From: UBA8752 sp965659115
GTDB taxonomy: Bacteria; Bacteroidota; Bacteroidia; Flavobacteriales_D; Sanyastnellaceae
Direction: 5' to 3'
NCBI GenBank assembly: GCA_965659115.1
Contig: CBFHUP010000015.1
Location: 1-43,870, forward strand
DNA: 43,870 bases
Positions 23,822-32,274 of this stretch are shown piece after piece. Each line of letters opens with the position of its first letter. The stretch's first letter is position 1. Below the pieces are notes generated by a model. It saw nothing but the letters and a program-made list of their open reading frames with translations, did not search any database and had not been told where the DNA came from. The position numbers were made by a program, and so were the translations under genes.

Positions 23822-25171
23822 TCAGGATTCAGAGGCCAGTTCATCGGTCCACTTGCCGCGGTCCGCTGCTGGGAAAGCCCAAGGCGCTCCGTTGTTTTCG
23901 ACGTTGTTGAACATCGCGGTGATGGGCTCTGGAGCTTTGGAGTCTTCCATGATGAGGCTCCTGCGCATGTCCAGGATGATGCCCATAGGGCTGATGTTGA
24001 TGGGGCACGCTTCTACGCAGGCTTGGCAGCTGGTACAAGCCCACAATTCTTCTTCTGTGATGTAGTCCCCGAGCAATGATTTGCCGTCGCCGTCACCCCA
24101 TTGTCCGCCTGCTGCTTGGATGGCCTGGCCCACCTCTTCGACACGGTCTCGCGTGTCCATCATGATTTTACGAGGGCTCAGCAATTTGCCTGTAGCGTTG
24201 GCAGGACAGGAAGAGGTGCACCTTCCGCACTCGGTGCAGCTGTATGCCTCCATCAATTGCTTCCAAGTGAGGTCCTTCACGTCTTTGGCTCCAAAGGGTG
24301 CAGGCTCCGCTGCCGGTTCTTCCGTGGGTGCAGGCGCTGCAAAAGGATCGCCGGACATCATGAGGTCCACTTCCTTTTTGACGGAGGCCATGTTGTCCAA
24401 GCTTCCCGCGGGCGTCAAATCGCTGTACCAAGTATTGGGGAAGGCCAAGAAAATGTGGAAGTGTTTGCTGTACGGGACGTACACCAAGAATGCCAGGATT
24501 CCGGTGATGTGGAACCACCATGCTCCGCGTTCCACAGCCACGATGCCCGCATCGGAGAGGCCTGCGTAGAGGGGATGAAGCCATTGGCTTACCGGAAAGG
24601 AGCCCGCTGCGATGTAATGATCCAGTCCACGGGCTTGGGCCAAGGCATCGGCGGCGTTCATGGAGAGGAACGCGAACATCAGGAGCACCTCAACCACCAG
24701 GATGATGTTGGCGTCGTTCTTAGGCCACCCTTTCATTTCCGGGCTACGGAAACGCGCAATGGGCAGGATGTTTCGGCGAACAAGGAAGACCACGCATGCC
24801 ACCAATACTCCCAAGGCGAGCCACTCAAAGGTGGCGATCAAGAAGTCGTAGAAACCACCGAGGAATGGGGCGAAGACCCTGTGGGTGCCAAACAGCCCGT
24901 CGATGAGGATTTCGAGGACTTCGATGTTGATCAAAATGAACCCCGCGTAAATCACGATGTGCATGATGCCCGCCACAGGGCGAACGACCATCTTGGATTG
25001 CCCGAGCGCTACTTTGGCCATGATGGCCCAGCGTTCTTTGGGACGGTCGGAACGGTTGATGTCCCGCCCCAATTTGATGTTGCTCCGGATTTGTCGGATG
25101 CGGCGGGCAAAGAAGAAGCCTGCAGTGCAAAGGAGCACAAGGAAGGTCAATTGTCCGATCAAATGGGCCAT
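23822..25171 (-). CDS. Membrane di-[4Fe-4S] protein with cytochrome b-like domain
   Basis: A 449-residue protein. The N-terminal half has about five hydrophobic helices with histidines suited to heme b (GIMHIVIYAGFILIN, WWFHITGILAFL, YSKHFHIFLAF), as in HdrE/NarI-like subunits. After a proline- and alanine-rich linker (near residues 270-290), two ferredoxin-type clusters follow: CTECGRCTSSCP at about residue 311 and CTSCQACVEACPI at about 380. It should pass electrons between the membrane quinone pool and the CCG protein next to it. Bacteroidota commonly carry this pair; its physiological role is not settled to my knowledge. Confidence 0.85.
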   Translation of the reverse strand: MAHLIGQLTFLVLLCTAGFFFARRIRQIRSNIKLGRDINRSDRPKERWAIMAKVALGQSKMVVRPVAGIMHIVIYAGFILINIEVLEILIDGLFGTHRVFAPFLGGFYDFLIATFEWLALGVLVACVVFLVRRNILPIARFRSPEMKGWPKNDANIILVVEVLLMFAFLSMNAADALAQARGLDHYIAAGSFPVSQWLHPLYAGLSDAGIVAVERGAWWFHITGILAFLVYVPYSKHFHIFLAFPNTWYSDLTPAGSLDNMASVKKEVDLMMSGDPFAAPAPTEEPAAEPAPFGAKDVKDLTWKQLMEAYSCTECGRCTSSCPANATGKLLSPRKIMMDTRDRVEEVGQAIQAAGGQWGDGDGKSLLGDYITEEELWACTSCQACVEACPINISPMGIILDMRRSLIMEDSKAPEPITAMFNNVENNGAPWAFPAADRGKWTDELASES

Positions 25172-25194
25172 GGTGCGCAGGTCTTGGACGGGGA

Positions 25195-26241
25195 TTATTC
25201 GATGTCTTCAGCGCGGTTGTCGAGTTCGCTTTGGATCAAGCGTTGCAACCGCTCCAGTTCCTTCTCGCTCATGCGCCGGTTTTCCTTGCGGCCAAACACG
25301 GACACCCTGATGTACCGTTGTGGGTTCAGATAGAGGTCGTTGATGAGGTTTTGAACCTCTTTGTTTGTGGCGAGCAGCCCCCTGTGCAAGGTGTCATCTT
25401 GGAGCAAGGCTCCAATTGTGCCCTCGCCATTGTTGAGGCCCACCAGCAATCGGTTGAGCTCTGCCACGGATGCGTCGGCTTTTCGCAGGGTGGTAGCGAG
25501 TTGCAAGTCTGCGAGGGAATCGCTGATTTGACTGAAGTTGCTCAATGCGTTGGAAAGGGCCCCTTGCTGGGAGTTTACAAAACCAGTGAGGCCTTCCATG
25601 TTGTCGATGATGCCCTTGAGTGCAGCCCGGTTCTCGTCGACGGTCAAATCCAAAGTGCGCGAGGTGCTTTCGAGGTTTTCCATCGTGCGCTGGATGCTCT
25701 CGAATGCTTTGGGGAGTCCTTGGGTGGCGCTGTCTTGGAAAACCGATTGCAGGTTGATGAGGATGTCATCAACACCCGCAATCAACTGGTCTGTTTTCTG
25801 CCGCAGTGGGAGTAGCTCTTGCTTTACCGCTTCGGTGATGCCGATTTCAATCTCCGATGGGAGGGTGTCCCCTGGGACGGCCAACGTCAGGCTCCGGCCC
25901 GCCACCAATTCGATGGCTTTGGTTCCGAAAAGGTCGTTGGAGACAATCCTGGCTTTGGTGTCATTGGTGATGCGCAGGCCGCTTTGTTCGATCAAAAACG
26001 TAACGTGAAGGTCCCCGCTGCCTTCTGAGGAAAAGTTGATGGCCGAGACTTGACCCACTTGGAAGCCATTGACCACAACAGGATTGGACACGGCAAGTCC
26101 ATCGATGTTCTCGTATATCGCATGGAAGGCATTGCCCCCGCCCCAAGGGTTAAATCCTTTGAGGTAGTTGACACCAAGAACCAGCAACGCCCCCCCGAGG
26201 AGGACGAGAACGCCAATTTTGATTTCTCTGCCTTTTTGCAT
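25195..26241 (-). CDS. MlaD/MCE family lipid-transport protein
   Basis: A 348-residue protein with one N-terminal helix (IKIGVLVLLGGALLVLGVNYL) followed by an MCE domain (about 35-120): DGLAVSNPVVVNGFQVGQVSAI and DLFGTKAIEL. The remainder is largely helical, probably a long coiled-coil barrel or tube, and ends in a charged tail. MCE proteins form rings that carry lipids between the inner and outer membranes. Neighbours are an amidase and lptD, all for the envelope. No ABC transporter partner (MlaE/MlaF) is in the window. Confidence 0.9.
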   Translation of the reverse strand: MQKGREIKIGVLVLLGGALLVLGVNYLKGFNPWGGGNAFHAIYENIDGLAVSNPVVVNGFQVGQVSAINFSSEGSGDLHVTFLIEQSGLRITNDTKARIVSNDLFGTKAIELVAGRSLTLAVPGDTLPSEIEIGITEAVKQELLPLRQKTDQLIAGVDDILINLQSVFQDSATQGLPKAFESIQRTMENLESTSRTLDLTVDENRAALKGIIDNMEGLTGFVNSQQGALSNALSNFSQISDSLADLQLATTLRKADASVAELNRLLVGLNNGEGTIGALLQDDTLHRGLLATNKEVQNLINDLYLNPQRYIRVSVFGRKENRRMSEKELERLQRLIQSELDNRAEDIE

Positions 26242-26256
26242 GCCCGATGTGTGTCT

Positions 26257-27537
26257 TCAGTTCCGTTGCTTTTTGATGGCCTGTTCCAAGGGGATCCTGG
26301 ATCCTTCCTCGAAGGCGACCACGAAAGCATCGGGAAAACCTTTCAACCGCAAGGTATCGCGCATCTGGCAAGCGACCGCGTAAGAAGGGGATGAGCCTAC
26401 GCGGTATTTATGCACGCCACCGGCCTTTGTGGATGTGGTGCATGGAATGGTGTTCCCCTGCCCGTCCAACAAGGGGCCGCCCCTGCGCGAACTGGTTGCC
26501 TGTACAGTGAAGCAGATTCCTTGGTTGCAGGTGTTGGTCAAGGTGTTGAACCAAGTCGGTGTTTTGGGGGCCGTGATTTCGGGGGCCTTGTTTTCTGATG
26601 CTGCGGGCTCCTCAGGGGTGCGGTCTGGTTCTGGAACTTGGTTTTGTTCTGGGCTGTTCGAAGGGGGGACCAAGGCCGATTCCAAACTGAACCAAGTCTC
26701 CGCATAGCTGCGAAACGCCCGGAATAAAGCGCTTGCCATGTAGTCTTGGCCTTGCTCTGAACGCAGAAAATCCTCCTCTTTGGGATTGGTCAGGAACCCC
26801 AATTCGACCAGCACACTGGGCATGTTGGCATAGGCCGTCACATAGTATCCCGCCTGCCTTACGCCGCGGTCTTTGCGGCCGACGCGATCGCGAAACTGGG
26901 TTTGAATCAGGTCGGCAAGCTGCAAGCTCCGCTCGAGGTAAATCTCTTGCTTGAGGGCGAGAGCGATGAAGGTGTCGGGGTCGTTGGGGTCAAACCCTTT
27001 GGTTTCGCTGCTGCTTTCTTGGAAAATGGCGGCGTTTTCTTTGGATGCGACGCGCAAGCTGGCCTCGCTTTTGCCCAATCCCATGACAAAAGTGGAGCTG
27101 CCCACTGCGGAAGCTTTCTCGAAGCTGTCGCAGTGAATGGAAAGGAGAAGATCTGCTTCTGCTTCGTTCGCAATGCGGACGCGATCGGGAAGGGTGGGAT
27201 AAGTATCACCGTCCCGGGTCATGACGATCCGCACTCCGGGAACCCGTTCTTCGATGTAGGCTGCTGTTTTGTGGGCGACGGCGAGTGTGATGTCTTTTTC
27301 GGCGGTCTTGTAGCGTCCTGTCCCCAGGTTTCCAGGGTCCTTCCCTCCGTGGCCGGCATCAATGACCACCGTCATGGTGGGTTCCACAGGAGGGCTAAAT
27401 GCACTGGATGCCAATACCAAAACACCGCAAGCTGCCAAGACACAGAAGTGACGGGAAGGCCTTGGCGAGCGCAACTTTTCATGGCCGCTGTGGTCCACTT
27501 TTGGGACGATGTTGCGGTATGTGGAAGTGATGCTCAT
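26257..27537 (-). CDS. N-acetylmuramoyl-L-alanine amidase with C-terminal SPOR-like domain
   Basis: Cuts the bond between MurNAc and L-alanine in peptidoglycan. The 426-residue protein has an N-terminal hydrophobic segment (residues 30-47), then an Amidase_3 domain: VVIDAGHGGKDPGN with zinc ligand H63, E80, SIHCDSF, and LVELGFLTNPKEE with the catalytic Glu. A proline-rich linker (about 295-330) leads to a C-terminal domain of about 90 residues (FTVQATSSRRG to RLKGFPDAFVVAF) that looks like SPOR, a peptidoglycan-binding fold. Divergent from lptD with 124 bases between starts. Confidence 0.92.
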   Translation of the reverse strand: MSITSTYRNIVPKVDHSGHEKLRSPRPSRHFCVLAACGVLVLASSAFSPPVEPTMTVVIDAGHGGKDPGNLGTGRYKTAEKDITLAVAHKTAAYIEERVPGVRIVMTRDGDTYPTLPDRVRIANEAEADLLLSIHCDSFEKASAVGSSTFVMGLGKSEASLRVASKENAAIFQESSSETKGFDPNDPDTFIALALKQEIYLERSLQLADLIQTQFRDRVGRKDRGVRQAGYYVTAYANMPSVLVELGFLTNPKEEDFLRSEQGQDYMASALFRAFRSYAETWFSLESALVPPSNSPEQNQVPEPDRTPEEPAASENKAPEITAPKTPTWFNTLTNTCNQGICFTVQATSSRRGGPLLDGQGNTIPCTTSTKAGGVHKYRVGSSPSYAVACQMRDTLRLKGFPDAFVVAFEEGSRIPLEQAIKKQRN

Positions 27538-27661
27538 GTACAGGGTGAAAACTATCTAGTTTTGGCCAGCATTTGCACGGCCAATCCGGTCGAATTTGCG
27601 CCGCGCGTTGTTGGCAATCGAGAACGAATACCGAACTCCTGATTTTTGCGTTGATTCTCAC

Positions 27662-30600
27662 GTGAACAACGCGGCCTTGTCCCGTTTTCTTGTGCGGTTT
27701 TTGGGGTGCATTCTATGCGCTCTTGCTCCGCTGTGCGGGATGGCCCAGACGGTAGAGGTGCGCATTGAGCAGGCCGACGAAATCGCCCGAAACCCTTCTG
27801 TGGTGGATGGGCAGCGGCTGATTGGCGATGTCAGACTCTCTGTGGATGGCGCAGTGGTCTATTGCGACAGCGCTTGGCGCTACACCGATGGCCGTTTCCG
27901 GATGATGGGCGATGTCCGGATGGAGGATGGCTCCATGGCGTTGTACGGGCGCCGATTGACGCTCCACCCAGACAGTGGCAGAGGTGAGATGACCGGGCCG
28001 CAGGTGCGTTTGGTGGACCGTTCTGATGCCGGTGGAGAGCGGACGTTGCTCACCCGCAAAACCACCTACGACTTTAGAGATGGTGTGGCCCGATACGCCG
28101 GAGGGGGAGAGGTCAGGACCCAAGGAGAGCAGATTACAAGTGAACGTGGCAGGTACTTCCGGGACTCTGGACGGATGGACTTTATGGGGCAAGTGGAAAT
28201 GGAGGTGGACACCTTGGTGGTGCGCTCTGACCGCGTGGGGTACTTGCCGGGTGACAAAAAGCTCCTGTTGACGGACCCGGCCCAAGTTCGATATCCATCG
28301 GGAGGCGTGGATTGTGTGCGTGGAGAATGGGACCTCGAGGCGGGCGGCGGCTGGTTTGCGGGTGACTCTTCCTCATTGGCCCGATTTGTGGATGGTGATT
28401 TAGAGGTGTACGGCGACAGTTTGGCCTTGACGGACTCATTGGGTGTGGCGCGGGGGCGGGTTCTGCTTGCAGACTCTGCTGGAACATACCGCTTGGGCGG
28501 CGATGCGGTTGATTTTGAAAGGGAAGCAGAGGGCGGTGCAGGACAGATCGCATTGCGGGGGAGTGCTTTTGCCTGGCTCAGCGAAGGGGATTCACCGCTG
28601 TTGGTGCAGGGTCCAGCCATCACCATTGCAACGGATTCTGCGCAACTGCGGACACTGATCGCTCCTTCTGGGGCGGTGCTGCACTCGGACGAAGTGACGG
28701 GAGCCGCTGACCGTTTGTTGTGGTCGGAACGCGAGGGTCAGGTCAACTTGGAGGGAGAGCCCGTGCTGTGGAGCGGCACAGACCAGTTGACCGGAGACAC
28801 GGTGCGGCTCTTTCTGCGTGATGGAGCCGCCGAACGCTTGGAGGTGCGTGGACATGCCTTTGTGGCCAGTCCGGCGTTTGGGGACTTTTACCATCAAATC
28901 GCTGGGCGTGACTTGGACGGGACGTTCAGCGATTCGGGACTGGAGGAGGTGGTGATTGTGGGCAATGGACGGACGCTGTATTTCGCAGATCCGGACAGTG
29001 CGGCCTTGGCCAATGCCCTCGCAGACAGTGTGCCGGCGCCTTTGCCCCAAGCCAACCGGGCGGCCTGCTCTGAAATCTTGATGCGGCTAGACTCATCGGG
29101 TCTGTCGACCATCACCCTGTTGCAAGCCCCCTCTGGAGACTTTGCAGATTTGGCGGCGTTGGCGGGAAATCCTATTGCCGGAGCACAGGATGCAGCGAGC
29201 CTTCCCGGGTTGTCCCTTCGCGCCCGGCCGGACTCTGCACAAACGCGATGGATGAGGGGCGCTGAAGGAGGCGATCCAGCACCGGCTGTTGGGCTGGATG
29301 TCTGGGCTCCTCCTGTGGATTCTTTGCGCCCTGACGGTGTGGATCCCATCGCCTACCAAGCTTCAGACAGCATTGTTTTTGAAGTGAAACGCGAGCGGGT
29401 CGCGCTGTGGGGAAGTGCCAAGGTGGAAACGGCGGGCATCGTGTTGGAAGCGGCCCGCGTGGATTATTTGGCGGCAGATCGGGAGATTGAAGCCGAAGGC
29501 GTGCGCGACAGCACGGGTGCATGGCAGGGGAGGCCATTGTTTACCCAAGAGGGGAAGTCGTTTACCCAAGATGCCTTGCGGTATGACCTTGATTCTCGCA
29601 AAGGGATCAGCCGCAAAGCGATGACCACGGAGGGAGAATTGACCTTTCATGCCCAACGGGCCAAGCGTTTTCCTGACGGCCGCATCTTCCTGCGGGGCGG
29701 CAAATTCACGACTTGCGACGCGGAACGGCCGCATTTTCACTTCCATATGACGCGGGGGCTGTTGGTGCCCGACAAAAAAGTGGTGAGTGGACCGATGTTT
29801 GTCAAGGTTCGCAAGATTCCATTGCCCATCGGGTTGCCGTTTTTTTGGTTTCCGCAAAAGCAAGAGCGCAGCCGCGGATTGATTTTTCCGAGTTTCGGCA
29901 ACGGCCGTGAGTTGGGATACTTCATCAAAGACCTTGGTTGGTACGAACCGCTGGGGGACCACTGGGACGCCCGCGTGCAAGGGGACCTTTACAGCCGGGG
30001 AACGTGGCGGGTTGCGGGTACGGCACAATACCGCTACCGCTATCGATTCAATGGAAATTTGCAGCTGTCGCGGTCCAGCATTGTTTCCGGAGGAACGGCC
30101 GGAGATCCCGATGCCAGCCGGAGAACTGAGTTTTTTGTGCGCTGGAGCCACAGCCAAGACCCCAAAGCCCGTCCCAACGGGAGGTTCAATGCCAATGTGA
30201 ACTTTGGCTCAAGTGGCAACTTCCGGTCGCAATTGAACGCTTCGCAGGAGGACTTTTTGTCCAACACCTTCTCGTCGAGCATCAATTACAATGCTTCATT
30301 GCCGGGCAAACCCGTCAGTCTAACGGCGACGGCTCGGCACAACCAAAACAGCAGCACCGGCAGGGTGGATTTGGTGGTGCCTTCTGTGGGCATCAATGTG
30401 AGCCGTTTCGAATTGCCCATCTCCCGCTTGTTGAGGCCGAATGCCGTGACAAAGGGGTGGTATGACCGCATTGGAATGACCTATGCACTCAAGTCGGAAC
30501 AACGCGTGAGCGGCACGGACACCACCTTGTTCGAGGAAGGGTTGGCTGGGTTGATTGAGCGCGCGCAGTCGGGCATTCGGCATACGGCTTCGGCCTCGAC

Positions 30601-31654
30601 CCAGATCAAAGCGGGCTTTGTGAGTTTCACCCCCAATGTTTCTTACAACGGGTATTGGAATTTCGATGCGCTCAATAAGGCCGTTAGCCCGGATGTGCCG
30701 GACAGCATCATCACCGACACCATTCCAGGCTTTTACATGGATGGGGATTGGCGGATGGGCGTCAGTGCGAACACCAAGTTTTATGGCACCTTCCAGAACA
30801 GGGGAGAGGGCCGATTGCGGGCCATTCGACATGTGATCACCCCGCAGGTGGGATTCAGTTACAATCCCGCTTTTGAGCGCCGCGACACCTTGGTAGGCAT
30901 CGATGGCTCGATACTCGAGGTATACGATCCCTTGGCACCGGGACTGTACACGCCATCGGAACTCAATGCCCAGGGAGCTTTGAATTTCACGCTGAACAAC
31001 AACATCGAAGCCAAGGTCCGTGACAAAGAAGGGGAGACGAGAAAGGTGCGTTTGATCGACAATTTGTCCTTGCGCGCGAGCCACAATTTGCAGGCCGATT
31101 CTCTCCGCTGGAGCGACATCTCTGGTTCTGGTTTCACCACGTTGGCGGGCAAGTTTCCAGTCAACATTGGTTTCGCCCACAGTTTGTATGCCCGAGACAG
31201 CACAGGGGCTAGAATTGAACGCTTTTTGTTTGAGGATGGAGGTGCCCCGCTGAGGCTGAAACGGGCCAATGCGTCGGTCAATGGCAGTTGGACTGGACAA
31301 GGTGAAATCCCATGGAGTCTGAGGGCGGGTTATACCATGCGGCTGCAGCGCAACTGGCGTTCTGATGTGCAGGCGGACACCACCATATTGACCCAAAACC
31401 TGACCTTCAACGGCAACGTCACCTTGTTTGAGGACTGGCGGATTACCGTGGGTTCAGGGTACGATTTTAAAGCGGGTGAGTTCACCAATACACAGGTCAA
31501 CTTGATGTGGGACCTCCACTGCTGGGAGTTTTCTGCGCGGTGGGTGCCCTTTGGGGTACAGAAGAGTTTGCAGCTCCGGTTGGCGGTCAAGGCCGCCATG
31601 CTCCGCGATGTGAAGGTTGAAAAGCGCTTTCAGGGAAGCGGCCTGATCCGCTGA
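27662..31654 (+). CDS. lptD: OstA-like domain fused to LPS-assembly protein LptD
   Basis: A 1330-residue outer-membrane protein. Start: GTG 27662 gives a signal peptide (ALSRFLVRFLGCILCALAPLCGMAQ); a TTG 66 bases earlier is in frame but would precede it with charged residues. Residues 30-465 are an OstA/LptA-like beta-jellyroll region with repeated YCDSA, GDVRM, YGRRLTL and RYAGGGEV patterns. A linker rich in Ala, Pro and Asp (about 470-555) leads to a second OstA stretch and the LptD barrel from about residue 700: KIPLPIGLPFFWFPQKQERSRGLIFPSFG is its hallmark region. It inserts lipopolysaccharide into the outer leaflet. In the Bacteroidota I know, the OstA-like protein is a separate gene, so this looks like a fusion. 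Confidence 0.88.
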   Translation: MNNAALSRFLVRFLGCILCALAPLCGMAQTVEVRIEQADEIARNPSVVDGQRLIGDVRLSVDGAVVYCDSAWRYTDGRFRMMGDVRMEDGSMALYGRRLTLHPDSGRGEMTGPQVRLVDRSDAGGERTLLTRKTTYDFRDGVARYAGGGEVRTQGEQITSERGRYFRDSGRMDFMGQVEMEVDTLVVRSDRVGYLPGDKKLLLTDPAQVRYPSGGVDCVRGEWDLEAGGGWFAGDSSSLARFVDGDLEVYGDSLALTDSLGVARGRVLLADSAGTYRLGGDAVDFEREAEGGAGQIALRGSAFAWLSEGDSPLLVQGPAITIATDSAQLRTLIAPSGAVLHSDEVTGAADRLLWSEREGQVNLEGEPVLWSGTDQLTGDTVRLFLRDGAAERLEVRGHAFVASPAFGDFYHQIAGRDLDGTFSDSGLEEVVIVGNGRTLYFADPDSAALANALADSVPAPLPQANRAACSEILMRLDSSGLSTITLLQAPSGDFADLAALAGNPIAGAQDAASLPGLSLRARPDSAQTRWMRGAEGGDPAPAVGLDVWAPPVDSLRPDGVDPIAYQASDSIVFEVKRERVALWGSAKVETAGIVLEAARVDYLAADREIEAEGVRDSTGAWQGRPLFTQEGKSFTQDALRYDLDSRKGISRKAMTTEGELTFHAQRAKRFPDGRIFLRGGKFTTCDAERPHFHFHMTRGLLVPDKKVVSGPMFVKVRKIPLPIGLPFFWFPQKQERSRGLIFPSFGNGRELGYFIKDLGWYEPLGDHWDARVQGDLYSRGTWRVAGTAQYRYRYRFNGNLQLSRSSIVSGGTAGDPDASRRTEFFVRWSHSQDPKARPNGRFNANVNFGSSGNFRSQLNASQEDFLSNTFSSSINYNASLPGKPVSLTATARHNQNSSTGRVDLVVPSVGINVSRFELPISRLLRPNAVTKGWYDRIGMTYALKSEQRVSGTDTTLFEEGLAGLIERAQSGIRHTASASTQIKAGFVSFTPNVSYNGYWNFDALNKAVSPDVPDSIITDTIPGFYMDGDWRMGVSANTKFYGTFQNRGEGRLRAIRHVITPQVGFSYNPAFERRDTLVGIDGSILEVYDPLAPGLYTPSELNAQGALNFTLNNNIEAKVRDKEGETRKVRLIDNLSLRASHNLQADSLRWSDISGSGFTTLAGKFPVNIGFAHSLYARDSTGARIERFLFEDGGAPLRLKRANASVNGSWTGQGEIPWSLRAGYTMRLQRNWRSDVQADTTILTQNLTFNGNVTLFEDWRITVGSGYDFKAGEFTNTQVNLMWDLHCWEFSARWVPFGVQKSLQLRLAVKAAMLRDVKVEKRFQGSGLIR

Positions 31655-31663
31655 TCATCAGCG
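31649..31663. repeat. 15-base palindrome at the lptD stop
   Basis: CGCTGAT-C-ATCAGCG is a perfect inverted repeat that contains the lptD stop codon (31652-31654) and lies between convergent genes. As RNA it would form a six-base stem with a UCA loop. No T-run follows, so terminator function is doubtful. Confidence 0.35.
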
Positions 31664-31678
31664 AGAACCAGGCTTGCG

Positions 31679-31846
31679 TTAGCGGCTGAGGGTCCGGATG
31701 AGCATGTAGATCAAACACAACATGAAAAGGGTCATGGAGACCTTGTTGATGCCGTGCATGACACGAAGGTTTACGCCTTCTCCTTCGCTCTTGCGGAAGA
31801 GGTTTAGGGGATTGGCGTAATGCAGGAGTTTGCGCAGAATTTCCAT
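31679..31846 (-). CDS. DUF6728-like small membrane protein
   Basis: A 55-residue protein, too short for many gene finders, beginning MEILRKLLHYANPLNLFRKS and ending with one hydrophobic helix (SMTLFMLCLIYMLI) and a basic tail. The block NLRVMHGINKVSMTLFM resembles the MHGxNRIS-FLF pattern of DUF6728, a family of tiny membrane proteins I associate with Bacteroidota. It lies 37 bases after ridA on the same strand and ends 25 bases from lptD. Probably a real gene; function unknown. Confidence 0.75.
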   Translation of the reverse strand: MEILRKLLHYANPLNLFRKSEGEGVNLRVMHGINKVSMTLFMLCLIYMLIRTLSR

Positions 31847-31883
31847 GGTGACTCTAAAGGGAACAGTTGCAGTGGCGAGGGGT

Positions 31884-32234
31884 TCAATCGCAAGCGATGG
31901 CGCTGATTTCTACACGGGCTTGTTTGGGCAGTCCAGCCACAAAAACTGCTTCACGGGCCGGCAGAGGGTCGGCAAAACGTGCTTTGTAGGCTTGGTCCAT
32001 GGCGGCATAGTCTCGCGGATCGATGAGAAAAACGGTGGTCTTTACCACTCTGTCGAGGTCGGACCCTGCCGTTTTCAAAACGGCTTCGAGGTTGTCAATG
32101 GCACGGTGAACTTCCGCGTCAATCGTGTCTTGTAGCAGTTCTCCTGTCTCTGGGATCAGGGGGATTTGACCGCTGCAGTAAACGGTATTTCCAGCACGTC
32201 TAAACGGGCTGTAGCTCGCAATGGGTTTCGACAT
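31884..32234 (-). CDS. ridA: RidA family enamine/imine deaminase
   Basis: Hydrolyses reactive enamines/imines formed by PLP enzymes such as threonine dehydratase. The 116-residue protein has GNTVYCSGQIPL, then LKTAGSDLDRVVKTTVFL, and the key arginine in PAREAVFVAGLPKQARVEISAIA. It is slightly shorter than usual at the N-terminus. ATG 32234 is preferred; an in-frame ATG at 32303 would lie in the opposite gene. Its start and that of the glutaminase gene form a mirror-image pair 37 bases apart. In Bacteroidota ridA commonly follows lptD. Confidence 0.92.
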   Translation of the reverse strand: MSKPIASYSPFRRAGNTVYCSGQIPLIPETGELLQDTIDAEVHRAIDNLEAVLKTAGSDLDRVVKTTVFLIDPRDYAAMDQAYKARFADPLPAREAVFVAGLPKQARVEISAIACD

Positions 32235-32274
32235 GGTGCAAGTATCGGTCGCATCGACGAACCTTTGCACCATG
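32232..32274. promoter_or_regulatory. Symmetrical divergent promoter of ridA and pabA
   Basis: The two start codons are the ends of a perfect 10-base dyad: CATGGTGCAA (32232-32241) and TTGCACCATG (32265-32274). The pabA side has AACCTTTG at 32260-32267, 4 bases before its ATG, and ridA has a weaker TACTTG at the matching place. Both messages would then begin at or beside their start codons. A shared regulator binding the dyad is possible. Confidence 0.5.

Noticed and set aside
22983..25333. Long plus-strand open frames (360 and 410 codons) opposite fabG and the Fe-S protein genes
   Set aside because: They are antisense to well-supported genes, have low-complexity Cys/His/Gly-rich translations, no recognisable family, and arise from GC-biased codon positions.
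27596..27661. Upstream extension of lptD from TTG 27596
   Set aside because: It would place 22 residues, several of them charged, before a good signal peptide and extend past the GATTTTTG box at 27641-27648; GTG 27662 is preferred.
30320..31396. 358-codon minus-strand frame opposite lptD
   Set aside because: The sense strand encodes a clear LptD barrel; the antisense translation has no motifs or plausible signal peptide.
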